Part shown: in pieces, positions 1 through 6,990 of the stretch | Layout: every line of letters begins with the position of its first letter | Numbering within the stretch: position 1 is the first letter of the stretch | From: an uncultured Lachnospiraceae bacterium | GTDB lineage: Bacteria > Bacillota > Clostridia > Lachnospirales > Lachnospiraceae | Assembly: GCA_910589195.1 (NCBI GenBank) | Contig: CAJUTC010000039.1 | Coordinates: 1 to 33,788 of the forward strand | Direction of reading: 5' to 3' | DNA: 33,788 bases | The notes under the pieces: model-generated | Told to the model about the DNA's origin: nothing | Database searches by the model: none | What the model saw: the letters and a program-made list of their open reading frames with translations, nothing else | Made by a program: the position numbers and the translations under genes

Positions 1-2187
1 ATGTATCTTCAGGAACGATATGAAATTATAGAACAGATTGGAACAGGGGGAATGGCAGACGTATATAAGGCCATGTGCCATACGCTGAACCGCCTGGTAG
101 CAATTAAAGTCCTGAAAGAAGAATTCAGCAGGAATGAAGAATTTGTAACTCGTTTTAAGATGGAAGCCCAGGCGGCAGCCAGGCTTTCCCATCCCAATAT
201 TGTAAATGTATTCGATGTAGTGGATGATGGAGATATCCATTATATTGTTATGGAATTGATTGAAGGGATTACCTTAAAAAGCTATATTGCCAAAAAAGGT
301 TATCTGGAAGTAAAAGAAACCATTGGCATCGCAATCCAGATGGCTCAGGGAATGGCGGCGGCTCACCAGCAAAATATTATCCATCGGGATATTAAGCCCC
401 AAAATATAATTATTTCAAAAGATGGGAAGGTAAAGGTGGCGGATTTTGGTATTGCAAGGGCTGCTTTTTCCAACCATCAGGAATCAGATGCCATCGGATC
501 GGTTCATTACATTTCGCCGGAACAGGCCACCGGGGAGCTGGTGGATGCCAGAAGCGATATTTATTCCCTGGGAATTACCATGTTTGAGATGATAACTGGA
601 CGCCTTCCTTTTGATGGAGAAAATACGGTTACGGTTGCTATGGCTCATTTAAAAAATCCCATAGCGTCCCCAAAGGAAAGCAATCCAGATATTCCGGAAA
701 GCCTGGAAGAAATTATCCTGACTTGTACGGAAAAAAAGCGGGAAAACCGCTATGATACAGCCGAAGAGGTGATTACTGATTTAAGAAAAGCGCTGATTAA
801 CCCCTATGATGGGATATTTGAGCCATTGAGGAGGAAGGAACGGCAGAAGAAACAGGAAGAGGAATATTCGATTAAAGAAGAAGGGCGGCAGATACAAGAG
901 GACAGGGAAGAGGGAACGGAACAAAAAGAAGGGATTCAGAAGGACGGGAATTTTAAGCTGGATGAGTTTGAAGGCCGATGGGAAGATTTAGAACCAAAGG
1001 ATTCTGACAGCGTTTTCAGTGGGAAACAGAAACAGCGTAATACTGCCAAATATGAAGACATTACCCGCCCGCTGGAACGTGTGTTTGCGGTCGCGGGGGT
1101 GGTGGCCGCGGTTATGATTGTAGCAGTGCTGCTGATTGTAGCCATACGGCTGGGCGGTTTGTTCCGATTTGGAAGTACCGATATGGAACCATCCGAGGAA
1201 AAAACGATAGAAAGCCAGGTGGCCGAGGTAACCACAGCCGCTATAACAGACAGCCAGGTTGTTATGCCAAATCTTCTTACCAAGCCATTGCCCATGACAG
1301 AGTATGAGGCCAGAAAGCTTCTGGAGGATTGTGGCTTAAAGATGGTCGTCAGCAGTGTGGAAAATTCCAATGAAATCCCTGCCAGTTATGTTATGGCTCA
1401 GGAGTATCCGGAAGGAACCACTCTGGAAAAAAATACAACTGTGAATGTAAAAGTGAGCAAAGGAAGCGGAACCATCGCCCTGGACGGATTAGGTTTAATC
1501 GGTATGGAACAGCAGGCAGCTTCCCTGCTTTTGGTAGAACGAAGCCTGGTGGTTGCCCTGATAGAGGAATTTAACGATTTGGTTCCAGCAGGCAGTGTGA
1601 TTAGTTATGAGCCGGTTAATCCAAAAGAAGGGGAAACGGTAACTTTGCGGATCAGCAAAGGGCCATCCCATGCCCTGGTTCCGGATGTGACCAATTTAAT
1701 GCCGGAAGAGGCTGAGGCTGCTCTTATAGCAGCAGGCTTTATTCCGGTGGCGGCAGGAGAGGACTACAGCGAAACTGTGGACGCAGGGCGAGTATTTTCA
1801 CAGTCTGTCCAGCCGGATCTTCCCTACCTGAAGGGACAGCCAGTTCAGTACTATGTGAGCTTAGGGCCCAGTGAAACGATTATCGGCGTTACCCATTATG
1901 TTGCATCCATTGATAAACAGTATAATTTAAGTATGGATTTAGGCCCCGGCTCCTCCAGCACCAGCGTAGAGATTGTAATCCGGCTGCGGCAGGAGGTAAA
2001 CGGGAAAACGGTTCTGAAAAATCTGGTAGAGCCAAGGAAAGTAATAGGCGATACGGTGATACCTATTACATTTTCCAGAATTGAAGGCGCGGATGGCGTA
2101 GAAGAAGGATTTGTGGAACTGGTGGATTTGGATCAAAACAAGATATTGGCATCCTATCCTGTGTCCTTCTTCAAGACAGAGGATTAA
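1..2187 (+). CDS. prkC: PASTA-domain Ser/Thr protein kinase (PrkC/StkP family)
   Basis: Membrane-anchored Hanks-type kinase that in Firmicutes senses cell-wall fragments and phosphorylates cell-wall, translation and division proteins. The 728-residue protein has a glycine loop (GTGGMADVYKA, about residues 14-24), the ATP-binding Lys36 in AIKVLK, the catalytic loop HRDIKPQN at 128-135 and DFG at 148-150. A charged Lys/Glu-rich juxtamembrane stretch (about 275-350) leads to one membrane helix near residues 362-384. About three PASTA repeats follow (roughly 415-630), and then an extra beta-rich C-terminal domain of about 100 residues. The reading frame begins at the first base of the window; ATG is a plausible true start because kinase homology begins at residue 7, but an upstream start cannot be excluded. 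rsgA follows after 1 nt. The order prkC-rsgA-rpe-thiN is the classic Firmicute arrangement, so a PP2C phosphatase gene is expected just upstream of the window. Confidence 0.95.
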   Translation: MYLQERYEIIEQIGTGGMADVYKAMCHTLNRLVAIKVLKEEFSRNEEFVTRFKMEAQAAARLSHPNIVNVFDVVDDGDIHYIVMELIEGITLKSYIAKKGYLEVKETIGIAIQMAQGMAAAHQQNIIHRDIKPQNIIISKDGKVKVADFGIARAAFSNHQESDAIGSVHYISPEQATGELVDARSDIYSLGITMFEMITGRLPFDGENTVTVAMAHLKNPIASPKESNPDIPESLEEIILTCTEKKRENRYDTAEEVITDLRKALINPYDGIFEPLRRKERQKKQEEEYSIKEEGRQIQEDREEGTEQKEGIQKDGNFKLDEFEGRWEDLEPKDSDSVFSGKQKQRNTAKYEDITRPLERVFAVAGVVAAVMIVAVLLIVAIRLGGLFRFGSTDMEPSEEKTIESQVAEVTTAAITDSQVVMPNLLTKPLPMTEYEARKLLEDCGLKMVVSSVENSNEIPASYVMAQEYPEGTTLEKNTTVNVKVSKGSGTIALDGLGLIGMEQQAASLLLVERSLVVALIEEFNDLVPAGSVISYEPVNPKEGETVTLRISKGPSHALVPDVTNLMPEEAEAALIAAGFIPVAAGEDYSETVDAGRVFSQSVQPDLPYLKGQPVQYYVSLGPSETIIGVTHYVASIDKQYNLSMDLGPGSSSTSVEIVIRLRQEVNGKTVLKNLVEPRKVIGDTVIPITFSRIEGADGVEEGFVELVDLDQNKILASYPVSFFKTED

Positions 2188-2188
2188 A

Positions 2189-3067
2189 ATGACAGGTAAA
2201 ATTATAAAAGGAATAGCAGGCTTTTATTATGTGCATAATGGCAAAAACCAGATTTATGAGTGTAAGGCGAAAGGGATTTTTCGGAACCGGAAGATTAAGC
2301 CCCTGGTAGGTGATAATGTGGAATTTTCGGTTTTGGATGAAACGGAATTGGAGGGGAACATTGACCAGATTTTTCCGCGGAAGAATGCCCTGATCCGTCC
2401 TGCCGCAGCGAATATTGATCAGGCATTGATTTTGTTTGCCCTTGCGGATCCAAAGCCGAACCTGAACCTTTTAGATCGGTTTTTGGTCATGATGGAACGG
2501 GCAGAAGTTCCGGCAGTTATCTGTTTTAACAAGCAAGATTTGTGCTCCGAGGAGGAAAAGGACAGGTATCGGAAGATTTATGAAAGCACCAGGTATCCGG
2601 TTTATATGATTAGCGCCGAAAAGCTAGAGGGAATTGAGAAAGTGAAACAGCTAATCCGTGGAAAAACCACGGTGTTAGCTGGTCCCTCAGGTGTAGGAAA
2701 ATCCTCACTGACCAACCTTCTTTGTCCAAAGGCCGGGATGGAAACAGGGAAAATTAGTGAGAAAATTAAACGCGGGAAACATACAACCCGGCACTGTGAG
2801 CTGTTTTATGTAGAAAAGCACACATTCCTTATGGATACCCCCGGTTTTAGTTCCCTGTATATTGATGGAATTGAAACAGAGGAGTTAAAGGACTATTTTC
2901 CGGAATTTTCCTCAAGGGAAAACGCCTGCCGGTTTACCGGCTGCGTCCATATAGGGGAGCCAGTATGCGGTGTAAAAGCTGCTGTGGAATCAGGGGAATT
3001 AAGCCGGGAACGGTACGAAAATTACAAGCTGCTTTATCAGGAGCTGAAAGAGAAAAGGAGATATTGA
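2189..3067 (+). CDS. rsgA: Ribosome small-subunit-dependent GTPase RsgA
   Basis: Circularly permuted GTPase that checks late maturation of the 30S ribosomal subunit. The frame is open further upstream, but the ATG at 2189, directly after the kinase stop, gives the standard N-terminus (MTGKIIKGIAGFYYV) and a 292-residue protein of normal family length. An N-terminal OB-fold is followed by the permuted G motifs: NKQD (G4) first, then the P-loop GPSGVGKSS, the TTRH switch and DTPGFSS (G3). The C-terminal zinc knuckle CRFTGCVHIGEPVC has the expected Cys-Cys-His-Cys spacing. It is 1 nt behind prkC and 1 nt ahead of rpe, so it should be cotranscribed and probably translationally coupled. RsgA is a known target of PrkC-type kinases in Firmicutes, which fits the linkage. 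Confidence 0.95.
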   Translation: MTGKIIKGIAGFYYVHNGKNQIYECKAKGIFRNRKIKPLVGDNVEFSVLDETELEGNIDQIFPRKNALIRPAAANIDQALILFALADPKPNLNLLDRFLVMMERAEVPAVICFNKQDLCSEEEKDRYRKIYESTRYPVYMISAEKLEGIEKVKQLIRGKTTVLAGPSGVGKSSLTNLLCPKAGMETGKISEKIKRGKHTTRHCELFYVEKHTFLMDTPGFSSLYIDGIETEELKDYFPEFSSRENACRFTGCVHIGEPVCGVKAAVESGELSRERYENYKLLYQELKEKRRY

Positions 3068-3068
3068 A

Positions 3069-3740
3069 ATGTATATATTAGCGCCATCTATATTGGGAGC
3101 CGATTTTTCTATGTTGAATCAGCAAATCAAGGCAGTTTCTGACGCAGGTGCAAGATATTTGCATTTAGATGTGATGGATGGGGTGTTTGTACCCAGCATT
3201 TCCATCGGTATGCCGGTTATTTCGGCGATCCGGAAGTGTTCGGATCAGTTTTTTGATGTGCATATGATGGTGAAAGAACCGGGGCGGTATGTGGAAGATA
3301 TAAAAAAAGCCGGGGCCGATTTGATTTGCGTTCATCAGGAGGCCTGTATCCATTTAGACAGAACCCTCCATCAGATTCAAAGCGCTGGTTTAAAGGTGGG
3401 AGTAGCCATTAACCCGGCCACACCGGTTGAGATGCTGGATTGTGTGCTGGATCAGGTGGATCAGGTTTTAATCATGTCGGTCAATCCCGGATATGGAAGC
3501 CAAAAATTCATCCCTTATACATTGAATAAGATCCGCAAGCTGCGCCAGATATTAAAGGAGCGGAACTTAAAGGTGGATATCCAGGTGGACGGAGGCGTTA
3601 CCCTAAAAAATGTCAGGCAGTTTTTAGATGCGGGAGCAAATATACTGGTGTCAGGATCCGCCGTATTTGCGGGCGACGCGACTGAAAATACCAGGGCATT
3701 TATGAACATTTTAAAAGAGTATGAGGCGAAAGAGAAATGA
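3069..3740 (+). CDS. rpe: Ribulose-phosphate 3-epimerase
   Basis: Interconverts D-ribulose 5-phosphate and D-xylulose 5-phosphate in the pentose phosphate pathway; cytosolic metal-dependent TIM barrel. The 223-residue length is typical. Family signatures are present: LAPSILGADFS at the N-terminus, HLDVMDGVFVPSIS with the catalytic and metal-binding Asp and His, DVHMMV, the MSVNPGYGSQKF phosphate loop, and QVDGGV followed by a GANILVSGSAVF phosphate-binding end. An AAGGAG ribosome site lies at 3055-3060, inside the 3' end of rsgA. The last 4 nt overlap the thiN start (ATGA), indicating coupled translation. Confidence 0.97.
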   Translation: MYILAPSILGADFSMLNQQIKAVSDAGARYLHLDVMDGVFVPSISIGMPVISAIRKCSDQFFDVHMMVKEPGRYVEDIKKAGADLICVHQEACIHLDRTLHQIQSAGLKVGVAINPATPVEMLDCVLDQVDQVLIMSVNPGYGSQKFIPYTLNKIRKLRQILKERNLKVDIQVDGGVTLKNVRQFLDAGANILVSGSAVFAGDATENTRAFMNILKEYEAKEK

Positions 3741-4387
3741 AAACTTGTTTGATTATCACTGGGGGATGTTTGGATTTAGCGTTTGCCCGTTCCTTTTGTA
3801 ATCAATACACCTTTGATAAAATAATCGCGGTTGATGGAGGTCTGAAAGCGGTAAAAAGCCTGGGACTGGTGCCGGATATGATAGAGGGCGACTTTGACAC
3901 AGCAGATCCGTCCGTAATGGAAGAATTTAAACAGATCCCTTATATTGTGTGGGATATCCATAAGCCGGAAAAAAATGAAACAGACATGGAGCTTGCTCTT
4001 TTAAAAGCTATGGCTTACGGATGTACTCATATTACTGTTTTAGGAGCCACAGGCGGGCGGTTTGACCATATGCTGGCAAATGTGTTCCTGCTGTATCATT
4101 GTTTGCAGCGGGGAGTGGAGGCTTGCATTATCGATGGGCAGAATAAGATTTATTTAATAGAAGATCGCCACACGTTTTCCAGATCCAAACAGTGGGGCAC
4201 ATATATTTCCTTCCTTCCCCTATTAGGGGAAATAAAGGGGATTACCCTGGAAGGTTTTAAATATCCCCTTCTGGATTATGACCTGGAAGCGGCCAGCAGC
4301 CGGTGCATCAGTAATGAACTGATGCAGGAAAACGGTACGATTACTATTCGGGAAGGGATAGCGATTTGCGTAGAGTCTGCGGATTAA
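3737..4387 (+). CDS. thiN: Thiamine pyrophosphokinase
   Basis: Transfers pyrophosphate from ATP to thiamine to make the cofactor thiamine pyrophosphate. The 216-residue protein shows the TPK catalytic-domain features: IAVDGGLKAVKSLG, the acidic motif PDMIEGDFDTAD, HKPEKNETDMELAL and the GATGGRFDHMLAN nucleotide and substrate motif. A C-terminal B1-binding domain follows (KGITLEGFKYPL, and a SNEL sequence near the end). It overlaps rpe by 4 nt and closes the prkC-rsgA-rpe-thiN run; this order is common in Firmicutes. Only 39 nt separate it from the next kinase gene, which also handles a B vitamin. Confidence 0.95.
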   Translation: MKTCLIITGGCLDLAFARSFCNQYTFDKIIAVDGGLKAVKSLGLVPDMIEGDFDTADPSVMEEFKQIPYIVWDIHKPEKNETDMELALLKAMAYGCTHITVLGATGGRFDHMLANVFLLYHCLQRGVEACIIDGQNKIYLIEDRHTFSRSKQWGTYISFLPLLGEIKGITLEGFKYPLLDYDLEAASSRCISNELMQENGTITIREGIAICVESAD

Positions 4388-4426
4388 GGCTTTGGCATAC
4401 AGGAAAGGACAGGGGATATACAAGAC

Positions 4427-5296
4427 ATGATGAAAGAATGCCAGAAAACAATTGCGATGGTAAATGATTTATCCGGATATGGCCGCTGTTCGCTAACGGT
4501 GGCCATGCCGATTGTATCGGCCATGGGAATTCAGTGCTGTCCGGTGCCCACCTCCATTCTTTCCAACCATACCGGGTTTCCTGTATGGTTTTTTGATGAT
4601 TATACGGATAAAATGGAGCGATATCTTGAAAAATGGAGGGAGCTGGATTTAAGATTTGACGGGATTGCCACTGGATTTTTAGGCTCTCAGCAGCAGATCC
4701 AGATTGTTTCCCATATGATAAAAAACTTCCGGAAAAATGGAACGAAGGTGCTTGTGGATCCGATCATGGGGGATCATGGAAAGCCTTATTCTACCTATAC
4801 CCCTGGAATGTGCCGGGAGATGGAAATGCTGGTAAAGCTGGCTGATGTGGTAACGCCTAATGTGACGGAGGCTTGCATCCTGACTGGAAAGGAATACCGA
4901 AAAGAAGGATGGAAGCAAAAAGAGCTGGAAGAAATGGCCTATGAAATCCAAAAGATGGGTCCGTCTTCAGTGGTAATTACCGGCGTGCCCAGTGAAAAAA
5001 GCCTGACGAATGTGGTGTTAGAGCCAGAAAGAGGGATTGTGTTCCAGTGCGGCAGGCGGGCAGGCAATGACCGTCCTGGAACAGGTGACGTATTTTCTTC
5101 TGTTGTGGCAGGTTCCATGGTTCTTGGATGGGAGCTTTCAGAAGGAGTGGAACTGGGGGCGGAGTTTGTAAAAAAGTGTATCCAAAAATCGGATGAGCTG
5201 GATATTCCGGTGAAAAATGGAGTTTGCTTTGAATTGCTTTTGCCAGAGCTGATTATGCGCTGCAAAAAGGGGGCAAAAGGGGCTTTTCATTCTTAG
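4427..5296 (+). CDS. pdxY: Pyridoxamine/pyridoxal kinase (PdxY/ThiD-like, ribokinase superfamily)
   Basis: Phosphorylates B6 vitamers for pyridoxal phosphate salvage. This 289-residue protein begins with VNDLSGYGRCSL, the characteristic N-terminal substrate loop of the clostridial pyridoxamine kinase branch. It has TSILSNHTGFP and a VDPIMGDHGKPY motif, followed by VTPNVTEACILTG. It ends with the ribokinase signature around DRPGTGDVFSS, where the GTGD Asp is the catalytic base. The start is the first of two adjacent ATG codons, preceded by an AGGGGA-like ribosome site. The 39-nt gap from thiN has no obvious promoter or terminator, so cotranscription is likely. Pyridoxal versus pyridoxamine preference, or a hydroxymethylpyrimidine kinase side activity, cannot be decided from sequence alone. 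Confidence 0.88.
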   Translation: MMKECQKTIAMVNDLSGYGRCSLTVAMPIVSAMGIQCCPVPTSILSNHTGFPVWFFDDYTDKMERYLEKWRELDLRFDGIATGFLGSQQQIQIVSHMIKNFRKNGTKVLVDPIMGDHGKPYSTYTPGMCREMEMLVKLADVVTPNVTEACILTGKEYRKEGWKQKELEEMAYEIQKMGPSSVVITGVPSEKSLTNVVLEPERGIVFQCGRRAGNDRPGTGDVFSSVVAGSMVLGWELSEGVELGAEFVKKCIQKSDELDIPVKNGVCFELLLPELIMRCKKGAKGAFHS

Positions 5297-5351
5297 AAAA
5301 ATGTGGTATCGTTAAGAACAGATCAAAATCATGCTACCCAGGAGGAAGATT

Positions 5352-6638
5352 ATGTTAGATATTAAGTTTGTCCGTGAGAATCCGGACATAGTAAAACAGA
5401 ATATTAAAAATAAGTTTCAGGATAATAAGCTGCCATTAGTAGATGAAGTAATTGAGCTGGATGCCCTAAAACGGGCGACAAAAGCAGAGGCTGACAGCCT
5501 GCGGGCTTCCCGGAATAAACTGTCAAAAGAAATCGGTAAGCTGATGGGACAGGGCAAGAAGGAAGAGGCAGAGGAAGCTAAGGCCAAGGTGAACGCCGAT
5601 GCTGCGCGCCTGGCTGAGCTGGAAGCAAAAGAAGGCGAACTGGAGGAAAAGGTTTTAAAGATTATGATGACCATTCCCAATATAATCGATCCCAGTGTGC
5701 CCATTGGAAAGGATGACAGTGAAAATGTAGAGGCGGAACGATTTGGGGATCCTGTGGTTCCGGATTTTGAGATTCCATACCACACCGATATTATGAAGCG
5801 TTTTGACGGGATTGACTTAGATGCCGCGGGAAAGGTTGCGGGAAACGGTTTTTATTATCTTATGGGAGATATGGCAAGGCTTCATTCCGCTGTGATCTCG
5901 TATGCCCGTGATTTTATGATAAATCGTGGCTTTACGTACTGTGTGCCGCCGTTTATGATCCGAAGCAATGTGGTAACTGGCGTTATGTCGTTTGCTGAAA
6001 TGGATGCCATGATGTATAAGATCGAAGGAGAAGATTTGTACCTGATTGGAACCAGCGAACATTCCATGATCGGAAAATTTATTGATACCATTACGCCAGA
6101 GGCAGAGCTGCCAAAAACCTTAACCAGCTATTCCCCCTGCTTCCGAAAGGAAAAAGGCGCCCATGGCATTGAGGAGAGAGGCGTTTACCGGATTCATCAG
6201 TTTGAGAAGCAGGAGATGATTGTAATCTGCAAGCCAGAGGAATCTCCAATGTGGTATGATAAATTATGGCAGAACACAGTGGATTTCTTCCGCTCCTTGG
6301 AGATCCCTGTCCGCACATTAGAATGCTGCTCTGGTGATTTAGCGGATTTAAAGGTGAAATCTTGTGATGTGGAAGCATGGTCGCCCCGCCAGAAGAAATA
6401 TTTTGAGGTAGGTTCCTGTTCCAATTTAGGCGATGCTCAGGCACGCCGCCTGAAAATCCGTGTAGACGGCGAGAATGGAAAATATCTGGCCCATACCTTA
6501 AATAACACGGTAGTAGCGCCGCCACGTATGCTGATTGCCTTTTTGGAAAACCATCTGCAGGCAGACGGCAGCGTAACCATTCCCCAGGTGCTGCAGCCAT
6601 ATATGGGCGGCATGAGCGTTATGGTTCCGAAAAAATAA
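5352..6638 (+). CDS. serS: Seryl-tRNA synthetase
   Basis: Class II aminoacyl-tRNA synthetase that charges tRNA-Ser (and tRNA-Sec where present). The ATG at 5352 is chosen over the upstream in-frame ATG at 5331 because AGGAGGA lies at the right distance and MLDIKFVRENPD is the conserved N-terminus. The protein is 428 residues. An N-terminal antiparallel coiled-coil arm (about residues 25-110, rich in Lys, Glu and Ala) recognises the long variable arm of the tRNA. The core holds class II motif 2 (FRKEKGAHGIEERGVYRIHQFEKQE region) and motif 3 (NTVVAPPRMLIAFLENH). There is no T-box leader in the short gap upstream. A strong hairpin 70 nt downstream closes the operon. Confidence 0.97.
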   Translation: MLDIKFVRENPDIVKQNIKNKFQDNKLPLVDEVIELDALKRATKAEADSLRASRNKLSKEIGKLMGQGKKEEAEEAKAKVNADAARLAELEAKEGELEEKVLKIMMTIPNIIDPSVPIGKDDSENVEAERFGDPVVPDFEIPYHTDIMKRFDGIDLDAAGKVAGNGFYYLMGDMARLHSAVISYARDFMINRGFTYCVPPFMIRSNVVTGVMSFAEMDAMMYKIEGEDLYLIGTSEHSMIGKFIDTITPEAELPKTLTSYSPCFRKEKGAHGIEERGVYRIHQFEKQEMIVICKPEESPMWYDKLWQNTVDFFRSLEIPVRTLECCSGDLADLKVKSCDVEAWSPRQKKYFEVGSCSNLGDAQARRLKIRVDGENGKYLAHTLNNTVVAPPRMLIAFLENHLQADGSVTIPQVLQPYMGGMSVMVPKK

Positions 6639-6707
6639 TAAATGTAAGGATCCTGTTGATTAGAAAGCCTATCGGAAGAAGATATTAGTGAAAATTTCAT
6701 AGATATC

Positions 6708-6741
6708 AAAAACGGCATATGCTCTTGCATATGCCGTTTTT
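6708..6741. terminator. Perfect hairpin terminator after serS
   Basis: A 15-bp perfect stem (arms 6708-6722 and 6727-6741, core ACGGCATATGC) has a four-base TCTT loop and ends in TTTTT. Because the 5' arm starts with AAAAA it can work on both strands. It separates the housekeeping run from the FtsA-like unit. Confidence 0.9.
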
Positions 6742-6810
6742 GGCACAGGAGGGTTGTTAAACCAGATTTGAACTGGCTATGGCAAACCGGTTTTAGCATG
6801 GAGAAAAAGA

Positions 6811-6839
6811 TTTACATTGGATTATAATTTTACTATAAT
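6811..6839 (+). promoter_or_regulatory. Sigma-A-type promoter for the ftsA-like gene
   Basis: TTTACA at 6811-6816 and a perfect TATAAT at 6834-6839 are separated by exactly 17 bp. A start near 6846 would give a leader of about 145 nt before the ATG at 6991. Five of six -35 bases match consensus. Confidence 0.8.
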
Positions 6840-6880
6840 AGTAGTGGAAGAATAAAGAAAAGCTGTAACCACAGCGAAGA

Positions 6881-6953
6881 TATTGTCCTGGCTAGGGATG
6901 GATCCGGTAAACGCATTTGCCTGTTTGCCAAATGCCCGCCAGGCGGGACAATA
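6881..6953 (+). promoter_or_regulatory. Structured 5' leader upstream of ftsA-like gene
   Basis: An 8-bp closing helix is formed by TATTGTCC (6881-6888) and its exact complement GGACAATA (6946-6953), enclosing 57 nt. Inside, GCATTTG (6913-6919) pairs with CAAATGC (6929-6935), and CCCGC pairs with GCGGG next to the closing helix (6935-6947) as an alternative fold. I could not match it to the conserved cores of riboswitches I know (c-di-GMP, B12, glycine, preQ1, fluoride). It may be a cis-regulatory RNA or only a folded leader. Confidence 0.45.
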
Positions 6954-6990
6954 GGAAGAAAAATAAGCAGAATCATTAGCAGGGGGAAAT

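Noticed and set aside
936..1370. 144-codon minus-strand frame opposite the kinase gene
   Set aside because: Serine/threonine-rich shadow of a clear kinase coding sequence; no ribosome site or recognisable domain.
6091..6600. 169-codon minus-strand frame opposite serS
   Set aside because: Lies fully antisense to conserved synthetase motifs; composition is typical of a shadow frame.
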